DNA from: an uncultured Draconibacterium sp.
GTDB lineage: Bacteria; Bacteroidota; Bacteroidia; Bacteroidales; Prolixibacteraceae
Direction of reading: 5' to 3'
Assembly (NCBI RefSeq): GCF_963677575.1
Contig: NZ_OY782038.1
Span: 2,359,501-2,423,500, forward strand
Length of the DNA stretch: 64,000 nucleotides
Shown: one piece after another, positions 1 through 10,036 of the stretch
Numbering within the stretch: position 1 is the stretch's first letter
Layout: each line of letters starts with the position of its first letter
Translations under genes and position numbers: made by a program
The notes under the pieces: generated by a model
Seen by the model: the letters and a program-made list of their open reading frames with translations, nothing else
Databases searched by the model: none
What the model was told of the DNA's origin: nothing

Positions 1-156
1 ATGTATAAAAAAATAAAAAGAATTCACAAACAAACCATCGTCTTAAGCACTGTTTTACAACTATTTGCAAATACTGTACATTATACAGGATGAGGTAATA
101 ATGAGGTTCGTAAAGCGATTCACTTTCGCCGAAAGTATCAATAGTGTATTTATTTG

Positions 157-189
157 ATTGTTTTCCGCCTTGCTGTCGCTGTAACTTTG
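157..189 (+). promoter_or_regulatory. putative promoter of the polysaccharide-utilisation operon
   Basis: A perfect Bacteroidota -7 box (TAACTTTG, 182-189) lies 28 bases before the SusC start codon, with an ATTG at 157-160 as possible -33 element, 21 bases upstream. The rest of 1-217 is AT-rich with no convincing gene. No regulator gene for the locus is inside the window; it may lie to the left. The promoter call rests on consensus match and position only. Confidence 0.5.
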
Positions 190-217
190 AGGTCAAACTA
201 ATTCAAATTTTAAAGTT

Positions 218-3200
218 ATGCGAAAAACATTCTTTATTGTATTTCTTCTTTTTTCGTTTTCAACCCTATTTGCGCAGGATAGAATAGCTATCTCTGGCTC
301 AGTGGTTGATGCAAACGGAATTACTCTGCCGGGTGTTTCTGTTTTGGAAAAAGGAACAACAAACGGATCTGTTACAGACATTGACGGCAATTATACATTG
401 TCGGTAAAACAGGGAGCCACTGTAGTCTTTAGTTACATTGGTTTTTTATCGCAGGAAATAAATCCACAACAAGCCGGAACAATCAACATTCAGTTACAGG
501 AGGACGTTGTTGGGCTGGAGGAAGTTGTGGTGGTTGGTTACGGATCGATGAAAAAGGCCGATCTTACCTCTTCAATTTCCACACTTAAATCAGAAGAGCT
601 GGTAAAAACGCCTGCCGGACAGGCCATGCAGTCGTTGCAGGGAAAAGTTGCCGGGGTACAAATTGTGAATTCCGGATCTCCTGGTAGTTCACCAACAGTT
701 CGTATCCGTGGTATCGGATCGTTTCCTGGAAGTAGTAATTCATCTCCTTTGTACGTTGTTGACGGAATGTATTTCGACAACATCGATTTCCTTAACCCAT
801 CGGATATCGAAACCTTATCGGTACTGAAAGATGCATCGGCATCGGCAATTTATGGTGTTAGGGCTGCAAACGGAGTGGTACTTATTACCACCAAAAAAGG
901 TTCGCTGAATACACAAACCAGCATTACCTACGAAGGATACTACGGTATTCAGGTTCCGCAAAACGTTATGCAAATGGCCAACGCCGAACAGTTTGTTGAT
1001 TACGTTTATCAGACCGGATCGGCTGCCGACATCAGTTTCGTTGAAAATGCGATGCAGCGATACGGCCGTAGCCGCGTGAACCCAAATGTACCAAACGTAA
1101 ACACCGACTGGTATGCAGAGATCATGAAATCGCATGCTCGTCAGCAAAACCACTCGGTTTCGGTTTTGGGGGGTAACGATAAAACATCCTATTCAATGGG
1201 TGTTAGTTACTTCGATCAGGAGGGTTTGCTGGAAGCTGAAGATTCGTACAAAAGGATGAATATTCGTGCTTCAATCGATCATCAGGCAAACAGCTGGTTA
1301 AAAACCGGGGTAAACTTTAATGTTAGTAACGGAACCCGCGATATTGCATCCGATGCTGCCTGGTTTAGCGCTTACCATGCCGTACCGATTTTACCGGTAT
1401 ACGATCAACAGAATTACGACGAATTGGTAGCACAAGGAATTGATTATCCAAGTAATTATTCAAGTGCACAGTTGTTGGACTATCGTGGTTCTCAAAACCC
1501 GTTTTTAAACCTCGCGTACAACGAAAAAAGACAAAATATTAGAAAAGTACTAGCCGGCGTTTATGCCGAGGTTGACTTACTACCAAATCTTTTGAAGTTT
1601 AAGAGTACCTACAATACTTCAATGATGTTTTTAAAAGAACGTAGTGTTGGTTTACCTTATTACATTACCAATTCAACAAGGCGTACCTTGTCTTCAATTG
1701 AATCGATACGGACAACAGATGTAAATCATTTCTTTGATAACACATTAACGTACACCGACAGTTTTGGCGACCATAACATTACGGCAATGGCCGGGATGTC
1801 TTACCGGGACGAGTGGTATGATTACCTGCGTGGTAATGCCGAAGATATTCCGTTGAATGAAAATGCATGGTACATTAACCAGTCGCAGTCGGAGTCGTCA
1901 AAACAAGTTTTCGATGATGGCGAGCGTTTACACGGTGTTTCCTATTTCGGACGTCTTTCTTATAATTACGATAACAAATACATTGCTTATTTCACCATTC
2001 GTCAGGAAGGAACACAAAAATACCAGGATAAATGGGGAACTTTCCCGGCCTTTGGTTTAGGATGGGTTGTTACTGAAGAAAGTTTTATGGAAAATGTTGG
2101 ATTCCTGAATTACCTGAAACTAAGAGGTGGCTGGGGAAAACTGGGTAACGATAAAATTGCCCGCCAGGACGGTGCAAACACAACCAACCCGGTTTATTTG
2201 GCTATAGACGATATGCAGGTTGACGGAACAACAACAACCAGTACATTTGGTTATTTGGGCTGGGAAACCGTTACCGGAACCAACTTTGGGTTGAACGCCG
2301 AATTATTTGATAACCGTTTAACTATTGATGCCGACTACTTTATCCGCGATACCGAGGATGCAGCTATCCCGGTTAGTTTGAAATTGCAATCGGGAAGCGT
2401 TTTGCGTAACGTAGGAACAATTCGGAACTCGGGCCTTGAGTTGGCCGTTAGTTGGAGAAACGAGATTAATAAAGACTTTAGCTATACCGTTGGTGTTAAC
2501 TTTTCAACGCTTAAAAACGAAGTTCGCGACCTTTACGGACAAACCTACATTAACGGAGGTTCCGCAGAGTTCAGACAACGTTCTCAGGTTGGAGAGCCGC
2601 TGCTTTCGTTCTATGGTTACGAAGTTGCGGGCGTATATCAGAACCAGTCTGAAATTGATGCAGATCCTGTTGCAGTAGCCAACGAGTTGGTTCCCGGCGA
2701 TTTTAAATTTAAAGATCAGCAAGCGCAAGGCGAAGAAGGTTATGGAGTAATCGACGATGACGACAAAGTGTTCCTGGGCTCATACATTCCAACCTTCTCG
2801 TACGGCGCATTTGTTGGACTGAACTATAAGAACTTCGAATTCTCGATGAACATTATGGGACAAGGAGGTAATAAGATTCTCAACCGCAAAAGAGGTGAGA
2901 TTATCTGGACAAACGATACCAATATCGACGCAGATTTGGCCAACGGACTTTGGACTGGTGAAGGGACATCAAACAAATACCCATCGGCTTCGGCATTGCG
3001 TCGTGGATGGAACCAGAACTTTAGCGATTACCTGGTGGAAGACGGAAACTTCTTCCGCATCCAGAATATTCAACTTGCCTACAATATTGATGGAGAGAAA
3101 CTGATTGGTGCAGGAATGCCCGATGCCAGAATATTTGTAACTGCAGAAAAGCCGCTTACAGTATTCAAATACAACGGATTTAATCCTGAGGTTGACAATG

Positions 3201-3265
3201 GTATCGACCGTCAGTTCTATCCCGTTCCTGCCGTTTATACAATTGGGGTAAATCTAAAATTCTAA
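218..3265 (+). CDS. SusC-like TonB-dependent outer-membrane transporter
   Basis: Outer-membrane importer that, with its SusD partner, takes up oligosaccharides using energy passed on by TonB. It has a signal peptide ending near residue 19 (LFAQ), then a carboxypeptidase-regulatory-like Ig domain (about residues 24-100), a TonB-box-like stretch (EEVVVVGYG, about 101-109), a plug domain with the usual SusC signature (PLYVVDGM and the DIETLSVLKDASASAIYG region) and a large C-terminal beta barrel. The length of 1015 aa is normal for the family, and the protein ends in F (GVNLKF), as outer-membrane barrels usually do. It is the first gene of the operon, 12 bp before the SusD gene. The family assignment is secure; the substrate is inferred from the downstream enzymes. 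Confidence 0.95.
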   Translation: MRKTFFIVFLLFSFSTLFAQDRIAISGSVVDANGITLPGVSVLEKGTTNGSVTDIDGNYTLSVKQGATVVFSYIGFLSQEINPQQAGTINIQLQEDVVGLEEVVVVGYGSMKKADLTSSISTLKSEELVKTPAGQAMQSLQGKVAGVQIVNSGSPGSSPTVRIRGIGSFPGSSNSSPLYVVDGMYFDNIDFLNPSDIETLSVLKDASASAIYGVRAANGVVLITTKKGSLNTQTSITYEGYYGIQVPQNVMQMANAEQFVDYVYQTGSAADISFVENAMQRYGRSRVNPNVPNVNTDWYAEIMKSHARQQNHSVSVLGGNDKTSYSMGVSYFDQEGLLEAEDSYKRMNIRASIDHQANSWLKTGVNFNVSNGTRDIASDAAWFSAYHAVPILPVYDQQNYDELVAQGIDYPSNYSSAQLLDYRGSQNPFLNLAYNEKRQNIRKVLAGVYAEVDLLPNLLKFKSTYNTSMMFLKERSVGLPYYITNSTRRTLSSIESIRTTDVNHFFDNTLTYTDSFGDHNITAMAGMSYRDEWYDYLRGNAEDIPLNENAWYINQSQSESSKQVFDDGERLHGVSYFGRLSYNYDNKYIAYFTIRQEGTQKYQDKWGTFPAFGLGWVVTEESFMENVGFLNYLKLRGGWGKLGNDKIARQDGANTTNPVYLAIDDMQVDGTTTTSTFGYLGWETVTGTNFGLNAELFDNRLTIDADYFIRDTEDAAIPVSLKLQSGSVLRNVGTIRNSGLELAVSWRNEINKDFSYTVGVNFSTLKNEVRDLYGQTYINGGSAEFRQRSQVGEPLLSFYGYEVAGVYQNQSEIDADPVAVANELVPGDFKFKDQQAQGEEGYGVIDDDDKVFLGSYIPTFSYGAFVGLNYKNFEFSMNIMGQGGNKILNRKRGEIIWTNDTNIDADLANGLWTGEGTSNKYPSASALRRGWNQNFSDYLVEDGNFFRIQNIQLAYNIDGEKLIGAGMPDARIFVTAEKPLTVFKYNGFNPEVDNGIDRQFYPVPAVYTIGVNLKF

Positions 3266-3277
3266 ACACTTTAAGAC

Positions 3278-4810
3278 ATGAATAAGAAACTATTTATAAA
3301 ATATTTTGCACCCGTACTATTAAGCGGGCTGCTATTGGTGTCGGTAATTGGATGTACCGACAAACTGGATGAACCTTTTGAAAACGAATCGTTTACCAGC
3401 GACGTGGATTACTCCATCAGCGAAAACATGGTTTTACCATTAATGGGAGCCTACCAGGGCTTATACTCCCGCTCGTGGGAAGAACCGATCACACTTGGAA
3501 TTCGTGGCGATGATGTTAATGCTGCAGGCGACCAGGTTCCTATGCAGGAACAGGACAATTATATGTACCAGGCCAGCCACTGGAATCCAAATTCAGTGTG
3601 GCAGCTACACTACAACGATATCGTGAATGTTTTTACGGCAATTGATGAGATTAATAAATACCGCGAAGCATCAGGTAACAACGCACTGGCCGATCAGTAC
3701 ATTGCTGAATGCCGTGTGATGCGTGCCTACCTGTACCTGAACATTGCCCGCACTTTTGGTGGTTGTATTGTAATCGATGATCTTGATAACATACAGAATA
3801 CACCGGTTAGCAACAAAGCAGAGGTAATGCAATATATTGTTGACGAAATGGCCGATGCAATTCCAAACCTTCCTGATGTTCACCCGAATAAACGAACTGA
3901 TATTCCCGGGGGTATGACCACTTACACTGCTTATGCAATTCAGGCTTTGGCTTACCAGGAAATGAAAGATTACCAGGGGGTGGTAAATGCAACTTCGCAA
4001 ATTATCAACTCGGGTGAGTTTAGATTATCTGATGACTTTTACCACCTGTTTAAAAAGGCAGGAAAACTGGATGATGAAAACATCATGGAATTCCAATATT
4101 CCGATTTCAACCAGGGCGAAGGCGATAGCTTTAATTTCTTATGGGCCCCGTTTGGAATTGGCGGATGGACACCCGTTGTAACCGGTGCCGGAGCAGGCTG
4201 GGGATTTTACGAGCCTACTTTAAAATACATCGAATTTATGCTCGACAGAGGCGAAGTTGTTCGTTTGGAAACCAGCGTAATTTTCACTCCTGACGGAATT
4301 ACCGAGCTGCGAAATGATTATGGCGAGATTCCGGAGTGGATTACAAACTCCAACCGCGAAGGCGATATTTTTAATAACAACGCCCGCATGAATTTTGTGA
4401 GTGGAAAACACAGCCAACCTTCTACTGAATTGATTCCCGGAAGAACATCTTACGGAAGTAATAAAAACTTTATTATAATCCGTTACTCCGAAATGTTGCT
4501 GACTTATGCCGAAGCGCTTACCCGCGGTGCATCAAGCAGTATTTCAATGAGTGCCGACGATGCAGTGAACATGGTTCGCGCACGTGCCGGATTGACCAAC
4601 TTATCGGGTGTTACCACACAAGATGTACTGGACGAGAAATTTGCTGAACTGGCAATGGAATGGGGAACACGTTTTTACGATATGGTACGTACGGAAAACA
4701 CAAGTGCCCTTTCGTATGGTGGAAGAACATTTACGATGGACAAAGCCTATCTGCCATTCCCGGCCGATCAGGTTGCTGAATTACCACAATTGGAAGAAGG
4801 AATTGACTAA
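3278..4810 (+). CDS. RagB/SusD-family glycan-binding lipoprotein
   Basis: Surface lipoprotein forming the lid over the SusC channel and binding the incoming glycan. The signal peptide ends in a lipobox with Cys near residue 26 (VSVIGC). TPR-like helical segments typical of SusD follow, including RVMRAYLYLNIARTFGG around residues 148-164 and the C-terminal block ALTRGASS, DDAVNMVRARAGL and KFAELAMEWGTRFYDMVRT. The 510 aa length is usual. It lies 12 bp after the SusC gene and 11 bp before the LamG lipoprotein gene, so the three are surely co-transcribed. The exact ligand cannot be read from the sequence. Confidence 0.94.
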   Translation: MNKKLFIKYFAPVLLSGLLLVSVIGCTDKLDEPFENESFTSDVDYSISENMVLPLMGAYQGLYSRSWEEPITLGIRGDDVNAAGDQVPMQEQDNYMYQASHWNPNSVWQLHYNDIVNVFTAIDEINKYREASGNNALADQYIAECRVMRAYLYLNIARTFGGCIVIDDLDNIQNTPVSNKAEVMQYIVDEMADAIPNLPDVHPNKRTDIPGGMTTYTAYAIQALAYQEMKDYQGVVNATSQIINSGEFRLSDDFYHLFKKAGKLDDENIMEFQYSDFNQGEGDSFNFLWAPFGIGGWTPVVTGAGAGWGFYEPTLKYIEFMLDRGEVVRLETSVIFTPDGITELRNDYGEIPEWITNSNREGDIFNNNARMNFVSGKHSQPSTELIPGRTSYGSNKNFIIIRYSEMLLTYAEALTRGASSSISMSADDAVNMVRARAGLTNLSGVTTQDVLDEKFAELAMEWGTRFYDMVRTENTSALSYGGRTFTMDKAYLPFPADQVAELPQLEEGID

Positions 4811-4821
4811 AACGATAAAAC

Positions 4822-6564
4822 ATGAAGACTTATAATAAATTATTTATACTTGCATTGATTCTGTTTGCTTTCAATGCATGCGATCAAAGCTACATCGATG
4901 GAATATCGGCTGTAGATCCGGGAGCGGATGAAACAGCTCCACAGGTTACGATTAACTTTCCGCCCGAAGGTTACGAAATTCAGACAAACGATGCCATTGC
5001 TTCGGTTGATATTGATTTTGAAGTGCGGGACGACATTGAAATCGGATCCATTTCGGTAAATATCGATGGTGCAGAAATAATCAGCTATTCCGAATTTCTG
5101 GATTACCGTGTGGCAATGAAAACATACACCTACGACAATGTTACAACAGGTTCGCACGTATTAAGCGTAACAGCTACCGATCTCGATGGAAAATCGACAA
5201 CAGTAAGCGTGAATTTTGCAAAATCACCACCATATGTACCGGAATACGACGGCGAAGTTTTCTATATGCCTTTTAATAACGAATTCCGCGAAATGAACAG
5301 CCTACAACTGGCAACAACAGTTGGAAGTCCTGCATTTGCCGATGGTATTCAGGGAGGAACAGCGTACAGTGGTGCTGCTGATTCGTACCTCACATTCCCA
5401 ACAACAATTCTACAAGGAGCGACTGAAGTTAGTGCAAGTTTCTGGCTGAAGGTTGACGCCACTATGGATAGAGCTGGTATTCTGGTTGTATCTCCTCCGG
5501 CTGATGATAATAACGATCGCACAAAAGGTTTCCGTTTCTTCCGCGAAAATGCCAGCGGCATGCAGCGTTTTAAATTAAATGCAGGGAATGGAGAATCCGA
5601 CACATGGTTTGATGGTGGAGAGGCTGCCGATGTTGAGCCAAATACAGGTGAGTGGACTCACTTTGCATTTAGTATTTCAGAAACTCAGGCTGCCGTTTAC
5701 ATCAATGGTGAACTGGTAAAAGACGGTGAATTTAGTGGAATCGACTGGACCGATTGCGATGCGATCTCAATTATGTCGGGTGCTCCAAACTGGACCGGCT
5801 GGAGTCACTTCTCTGACGGAAGTTTAATGGACGAACTGCGCATTTTCAATACAGCACTTACTCAGGAAGAAATCCAAACCATCATGCTGAAAGAACAGGC
5901 TTCTTTCTACATGAATTTTAACGGCGACTTTAAAGAAGCCATTAGCAGCAAAGATGCAACTGTTGTTGGAAGCCCATCATTGGATTATGGCGGTGGTGTT
6001 GAAGGCGACGCTTATCAGGGAGCAGCTGATTCATACCTTACTTTCTCAACTGCTGATGTTGATATTCAGGCCGATGAATTCAGTGCAAGTTTCTGGGTGA
6101 ATATAAATGCAACTCCGGACAGAGCAGGTATTTTGGTTATGGGACCGGAAGATACTGCTAATCCTGATGCGCAAAACGACAGAACAAGCGGTTTCCGTTT
6201 CTTCCGCGAAAATGCAAATGGTATGCAACGTTTTAAATTGAATGCAGGAGATGGAACTGCAGACTCCTGGTTCGACGGTGGTGAAGCAGCCGATGTTGAT
6301 CCAACAACAGGCAACTGGGTGCACATGGCATTTGCCATTTCGGGTACCGAGGCAAGCGTTTATATTGACGGTATTGAGGTTAAACAAGGTGATTTTTCGG
6401 GAATTGACTGGACCGGCTGCAACTTGCTTTCAATTATGTCGGGAGCACCACGTTTTAACGGCTGGAATCACAACTCAGACGAAAGTTTAATGGATGAACT
6501 GTACTTATTCAAAAAAGCACTTTCGGCTGACGAAGTTGCTTTAATGATGCAAGACGGTTTATAG
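4822..6564 (+). CDS. surface lipoprotein with an Ig-like and two LamG-type domains (SusE/F-position glycan-binding protein)
   Basis: The lipobox Cys is near residue 20 (FNAC). A bacterial Ig-like domain follows (about 30-135: APQVTINFPPEGYEI). Then come two concanavalin A/LamG-like jelly rolls (about 145-355 and 365-575) that are clear copies of each other: both contain GFRFFRENA.GMQRFKLNAG, WFDGGEAADV and SIMSGAP blocks. At DNA level the copies are offset by 663 bp (5527 and 6190 start the same phrase), so this is a tandem domain duplication. Its place directly after SusD suggests a surface glycan-binding protein. No catalytic residues are recognisable, and binding is inferred. Confidence 0.85.
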   Translation: MKTYNKLFILALILFAFNACDQSYIDGISAVDPGADETAPQVTINFPPEGYEIQTNDAIASVDIDFEVRDDIEIGSISVNIDGAEIISYSEFLDYRVAMKTYTYDNVTTGSHVLSVTATDLDGKSTTVSVNFAKSPPYVPEYDGEVFYMPFNNEFREMNSLQLATTVGSPAFADGIQGGTAYSGAADSYLTFPTTILQGATEVSASFWLKVDATMDRAGILVVSPPADDNNDRTKGFRFFRENASGMQRFKLNAGNGESDTWFDGGEAADVEPNTGEWTHFAFSISETQAAVYINGELVKDGEFSGIDWTDCDAISIMSGAPNWTGWSHFSDGSLMDELRIFNTALTQEEIQTIMLKEQASFYMNFNGDFKEAISSKDATVVGSPSLDYGGGVEGDAYQGAADSYLTFSTADVDIQADEFSASFWVNINATPDRAGILVMGPEDTANPDAQNDRTSGFRFFRENANGMQRFKLNAGDGTADSWFDGGEAADVDPTTGNWVHMAFAISGTEASVYIDGIEVKQGDFSGIDWTGCNLLSIMSGAPRFNGWNHNSDESLMDELYLFKKALSADEVALMMQDGL

Positions 6565-6586
6565 CGTAATATAAGGTAGTTTCCAG

Positions 6587-6619
6587 AATTGGCCCACTGT
6601 TTTTAGCAGTGGGTCAATT
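6587..6619 (+). terminator. strong hairpin between the binding-protein genes and the enzyme genes
   Basis: A 13-bp stem (AATTGGCCCACTG pairing with CAGTGGGTCAATT, one G-T pair) with a 7-base loop sits 23 bp after the LamG gene stop. It is followed by a T-rich but interrupted tract. It may be a partial terminator or an mRNA-stability boundary that keeps susC/D/LamG transcript above that of the downstream enzymes. Confidence 0.6.
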
Positions 6620-6663
6620 CAAACTTTTTCTTTAATTTTCAAAAACTCTTATTGCTGATTCTG

Positions 6664-8649
6664 ATGCGCATATTCCATAAATTTTTATTGCTTTTTTTTG
6701 TAACAGGAATAACCATTTCCTGCAGTAAGGATGATTCAGAAGGAGAAAAACCAACTGAAGATTTGGCGATTACTTACGCCTACATTGGCGAAACGGCGCT
6801 TGCGGCAAGTGGCGCCAATTCAAATGTTGCCATCGACGAAACGATTGAAATCCGTTTTAATACTGCGGTAAATACAGTTTCGGCAGATGCAAACATTAAT
6901 TTATTCGACGCTGATAATAATCCCCTGGCATTAACATTTTCTTATTTCAACTCCAATCAACTGGTAAAAGTAGATCATCAGGATCTGGATGAAAATGCAA
7001 CTTATACACTCACTATTTCATCCGATTTGAAAGGAGCAAATGAAGAGCCTTTTAATGGGCAATCGTATGAGTTTTCAACACTCACAACACCATTGGTTTT
7101 AGAAAGTGTACAGATCGATGAGGTGGTTTACAATCCTCTGTCGCGGATTCTGGATATCAACCGAAAACCGGTGATCCGACTGCAATTTAATTCAGCCGTT
7201 TCAAAAGACGATATTTCCCTTTATTCGTCGTATTCAAGCAATGGAGCGTCAGTCGCTTCAACAGTTAAGCAAGTAGACGAACAAACAATTTCTGTTGAGA
7301 TTTCACAAGAACTCGAAGGTTTTAGCAAATCTGTTTTCTCCATTTCATCAGACATTGAAAACCGTATTGGCAAGCCTTTCGATGGGCTGGAACTGAACTT
7401 TTACACGCAAGCCGATACCACTCCAAAATTTCCGCAGAGTTCGGACGAAGATTTATTAACGCTGGTTCAACAACAAACTTTCAAATATTTCTGGGACTTT
7501 GCACATCCGGTTAGTGGATTGGCACGCGAACGAAATACTTCAGGAAATACGGTTACCACGGGCGGTTCCGGTTTTGGAGTAATGTCGATACTAGTGGGTA
7601 TAGAACGCGGATTTATTACCCGCCAGCAAGGAATCGACAGATTGGAAACTATTGTTGACTTTTTAACAGAAGCCGATCGTTTTCATGGCGTATGGCCGCA
7701 CTGGTTAAACGGCGAAACCGGACAAACCATTCCGTTCAGCTCGAACGACGATGGTGGCGACCTGGTTGAAACTGCATTTATGATGCAGGGATTATTGACC
7801 GTGCGTCAGTACCTGAATTCCGGAAATTCACAGGAATCGTCTCTGATTGATAAGATTAATACCCTTTGGGAAACGATTGAGTGGGATTGGTACACGCAGG
7901 GCGGACAAAATGTGTTGTACTGGCACTGGTCGGCCAATAATGACTGGGCAATGAATATGAAAATAAGAGGTTGGAATGAAGCACTAATAATTTACGTTTT
8001 GGCTGCTTCGTCTCCAACACACACCATCGACAAAGATGTGTACACCAAAGGATGGGCTCGTGATGGCGACATGATGAATACAGGTAACAATTCGTATTAC
8101 GGTTACACTCTACCATTGCGCAGCGACATGGGTGGTCCGTTGTTCTTCTCACATTATTCGTTCCTTGGGCTCGATCCGCGAAATCTTTCCGATCAGTATG
8201 CCAATTACTGGGATCAAAATGTAACGCACTCAAAAATAAATCAGGCTTATTGCGCCGATAATCCACAAAACTATGTGGCGTATTCCGATGAGTGCTGGGG
8301 ACTTACGGCCAGCGACGGTTATTCCGGCTACTCGGCGCACTCGCCAAACAACGACCAGGGCGTTCTTACACCTACAGCGGCGCTGTCGTCGATGCCTTAC
8401 ACGCCTGAGGAATCGATGGAAGCTTTGCACTATTTCTACTACACACTTGGAGATAAATTGTGGGGAGAATATGGATTCTACGACGCTTTTGATTTTACCA
8501 ACGGCTGGGTCGCTGATTCTTACCTGGCAATCGATCAGGGGCCGATTGTAGTTATGATTGAAAACTACCGGACTAACCTGCTTTGGGATTTATTTATGTC
8601 GTGTCCTGAAGTACAAGCCGGATTAACAAAACTTGATTTTACATATTAG
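6664..8649 (+). CDS. GH144/PF10091 'glucoamylase-like' enzyme with two SbsA-type Ig domains
   Basis: Probable lipoprotein: signal peptide with lipobox Cys in GITISC. Two Big_5/SbsA-like Ig domains follow (about residues 35-130 and 140-245; IDETIEIRFNTAV and RKPVIRLQFNSAV), then a (alpha/alpha)6-barrel domain of PF10091 type (about 260-660). Family blocks include FKYFWDFAHPVSGLARER, TGGSGFGVMSI, VWPHWLNG, DDGGDLVETAFMMQG and the C-terminal YLAIDQGPIVVMIENYRTNL. Characterised PF10091 proteins in CAZy family GH144 hydrolyse beta-1,2-glucans. I chose the ATG at 6664 over an upstream TTG at 6652. It is followed 1 bp later by a paralogue. The fold is secure and the exact specificity is inferred. 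Confidence 0.85.
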   Translation: MRIFHKFLLLFFVTGITISCSKDDSEGEKPTEDLAITYAYIGETALAASGANSNVAIDETIEIRFNTAVNTVSADANINLFDADNNPLALTFSYFNSNQLVKVDHQDLDENATYTLTISSDLKGANEEPFNGQSYEFSTLTTPLVLESVQIDEVVYNPLSRILDINRKPVIRLQFNSAVSKDDISLYSSYSSNGASVASTVKQVDEQTISVEISQELEGFSKSVFSISSDIENRIGKPFDGLELNFYTQADTTPKFPQSSDEDLLTLVQQQTFKYFWDFAHPVSGLARERNTSGNTVTTGGSGFGVMSILVGIERGFITRQQGIDRLETIVDFLTEADRFHGVWPHWLNGETGQTIPFSSNDDGGDLVETAFMMQGLLTVRQYLNSGNSQESSLIDKINTLWETIEWDWYTQGGQNVLYWHWSANNDWAMNMKIRGWNEALIIYVLAASSPTHTIDKDVYTKGWARDGDMMNTGNNSYYGYTLPLRSDMGGPLFFSHYSFLGLDPRNLSDQYANYWDQNVTHSKINQAYCADNPQNYVAYSDECWGLTASDGYSGYSAHSPNNDQGVLTPTAALSSMPYTPEESMEALHYFYYTLGDKLWGEYGFYDAFDFTNGWVADSYLAIDQGPIVVMIENYRTNLLWDLFMSCPEVQAGLTKLDFTY

Positions 8650-8650
8650 C

Positions 8651-10009
8651 ATGAAGAAGATTATATTTCCAATAATATTGATTGCACTGATTTTTACCCT
8701 GGGCTTTTCGGGGTGTTCAACCGGGAGCAAAGAATCAGTTGAAAAGATGCAGGAAGCCGGGATATCTATTGAAGATTCGTTAATGGACTTGGTGCAATAC
8801 CAAACCTTTCAGTATTTCTGGGATGGAGCAGAACCGGTTTCGGGAATGGCACGCGAACGCATTCACATGGACAATGTGTATCCACAAAACGATCAGGATG
8901 TGGTAACGCTTGGTGGTTCAGGATTTGGCGTGATGGCCATTTTGGTTGGTATCGAACGCGGATTTATTACGCGTGAGCAGGCACTGGAACGTTTTAAGAA
9001 AATTGTAGCTTATCTCGGAAAAGCCGATCGTTTTCACGGCGCGTGGCCACACTGGCTCGACGGACCAACAGGAAAAGTAAAGCCGTTCAGCAAAAAAGAT
9101 GATGGCGGCGATTTGGTGGAAACGGCTTTTATGATTCAGGGATTACTGGCAGTTGCCGAATATTATAAAGATGGAAATGAAGCCGAACAACAATTGGTTG
9201 TCGATATTCAACAGTTGTGGGAAGACGTGGAATGGGATTGGTATACCCAAGGCAAAGATGTATTGTACTGGCACTGGTCGCCTAATTATGGCTGGGATAT
9301 GAATTTTCCGGTAGGCGGTTACAACGAGTGTCTGATTATGTATGTTCTGGCAGCTTCATCGCCAACGCATCCAATTTCTCCGGCTGCTTACGATAAGGGC
9401 TGGGCCCTTAACGGAGCCATTGCAAAAGATACCGTTTATTACGGATTGAGCACCGTGCTCAACTTTTACGAACATAATGACGATCCAATCGGACCACTTT
9501 TTTGGGCACACTATTCGTATCTAGGTCTGAATCCGAAAGGGCTAAAAGATAAATATGCCGATTATTGGAAACTAAATGTAAATCACGCAACAATTCATTA
9601 TCGCTACGCATTGGATAATCCGAAGAATTACAAAGGTTATGGCGAAAATCAGTGGGGATTTACTTCAAGTTATTCCATGCGTGGTTATGCAGGGCATCGG
9701 CCGGGAAAAATGGATTTAGGCGTAATCTCGCCAACAGCGGCACTTTCATCGTTTCCTTATACCCCAAAAGAATCGATGCAATTTTTGAAATACTTGTATC
9801 TGGAGGCTGATTCGTTGGTAGGAGAATACGGTCCGTACGATGCATACAGTCAAACAGAAAACTGGTATTTGCCACGCTACCTGGCAATCGATCAGGGACC
9901 GATTCCGGTGATGATTGAAAATTACCGAAGCGGACTTTTGTGGAACTTGTTTATGCGAAACGAAGATGTGCAAGCAGGACTTACGAAGCTGGGATTTGAA
10001 ACACCGTAA
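8651..10009 (+). CDS. second GH144/PF10091 enzyme (lipoprotein)
   Basis: Paralogue of the preceding enzyme without the Ig domains, about 452 aa. The ATG at 8651, 1 bp after the previous stop, gives a proper lipoprotein signal (MKKIIFPIILIALIF ... GFSGC); a longer reading from 8633 would spoil it. The catalytic-domain blocks are the same: FQYFWDGAEPVSGMARER, TLGGSGFGVMAIL, AWPHWLDG, KDDGGDLVETAFMIQG, VLYWHWSPN and YLAIDQGPIPVMIENYRSGLL. One copy with accessory domains and one without often means division of labour, for example a surface endo-enzyme and a periplasmic exo- or oligosaccharide-acting one (inference). Confidence 0.85.
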   Translation: MKKIIFPIILIALIFTLGFSGCSTGSKESVEKMQEAGISIEDSLMDLVQYQTFQYFWDGAEPVSGMARERIHMDNVYPQNDQDVVTLGGSGFGVMAILVGIERGFITREQALERFKKIVAYLGKADRFHGAWPHWLDGPTGKVKPFSKKDDGGDLVETAFMIQGLLAVAEYYKDGNEAEQQLVVDIQQLWEDVEWDWYTQGKDVLYWHWSPNYGWDMNFPVGGYNECLIMYVLAASSPTHPISPAAYDKGWALNGAIAKDTVYYGLSTVLNFYEHNDDPIGPLFWAHYSYLGLNPKGLKDKYADYWKLNVNHATIHYRYALDNPKNYKGYGENQWGFTSSYSMRGYAGHRPGKMDLGVISPTAALSSFPYTPKESMQFLKYLYLEADSLVGEYGPYDAYSQTENWYLPRYLAIDQGPIPVMIENYRSGLLWNLFMRNEDVQAGLTKLGFETP

Positions 10010-10036
10010 ATAAAACAATACAAAGAGATTTAAACC

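Noticed and set aside
1..93. 30-codon frame at the very start of the window
   Set aside because: Too short, AT-rich and without context; the left neighbour is unknown.
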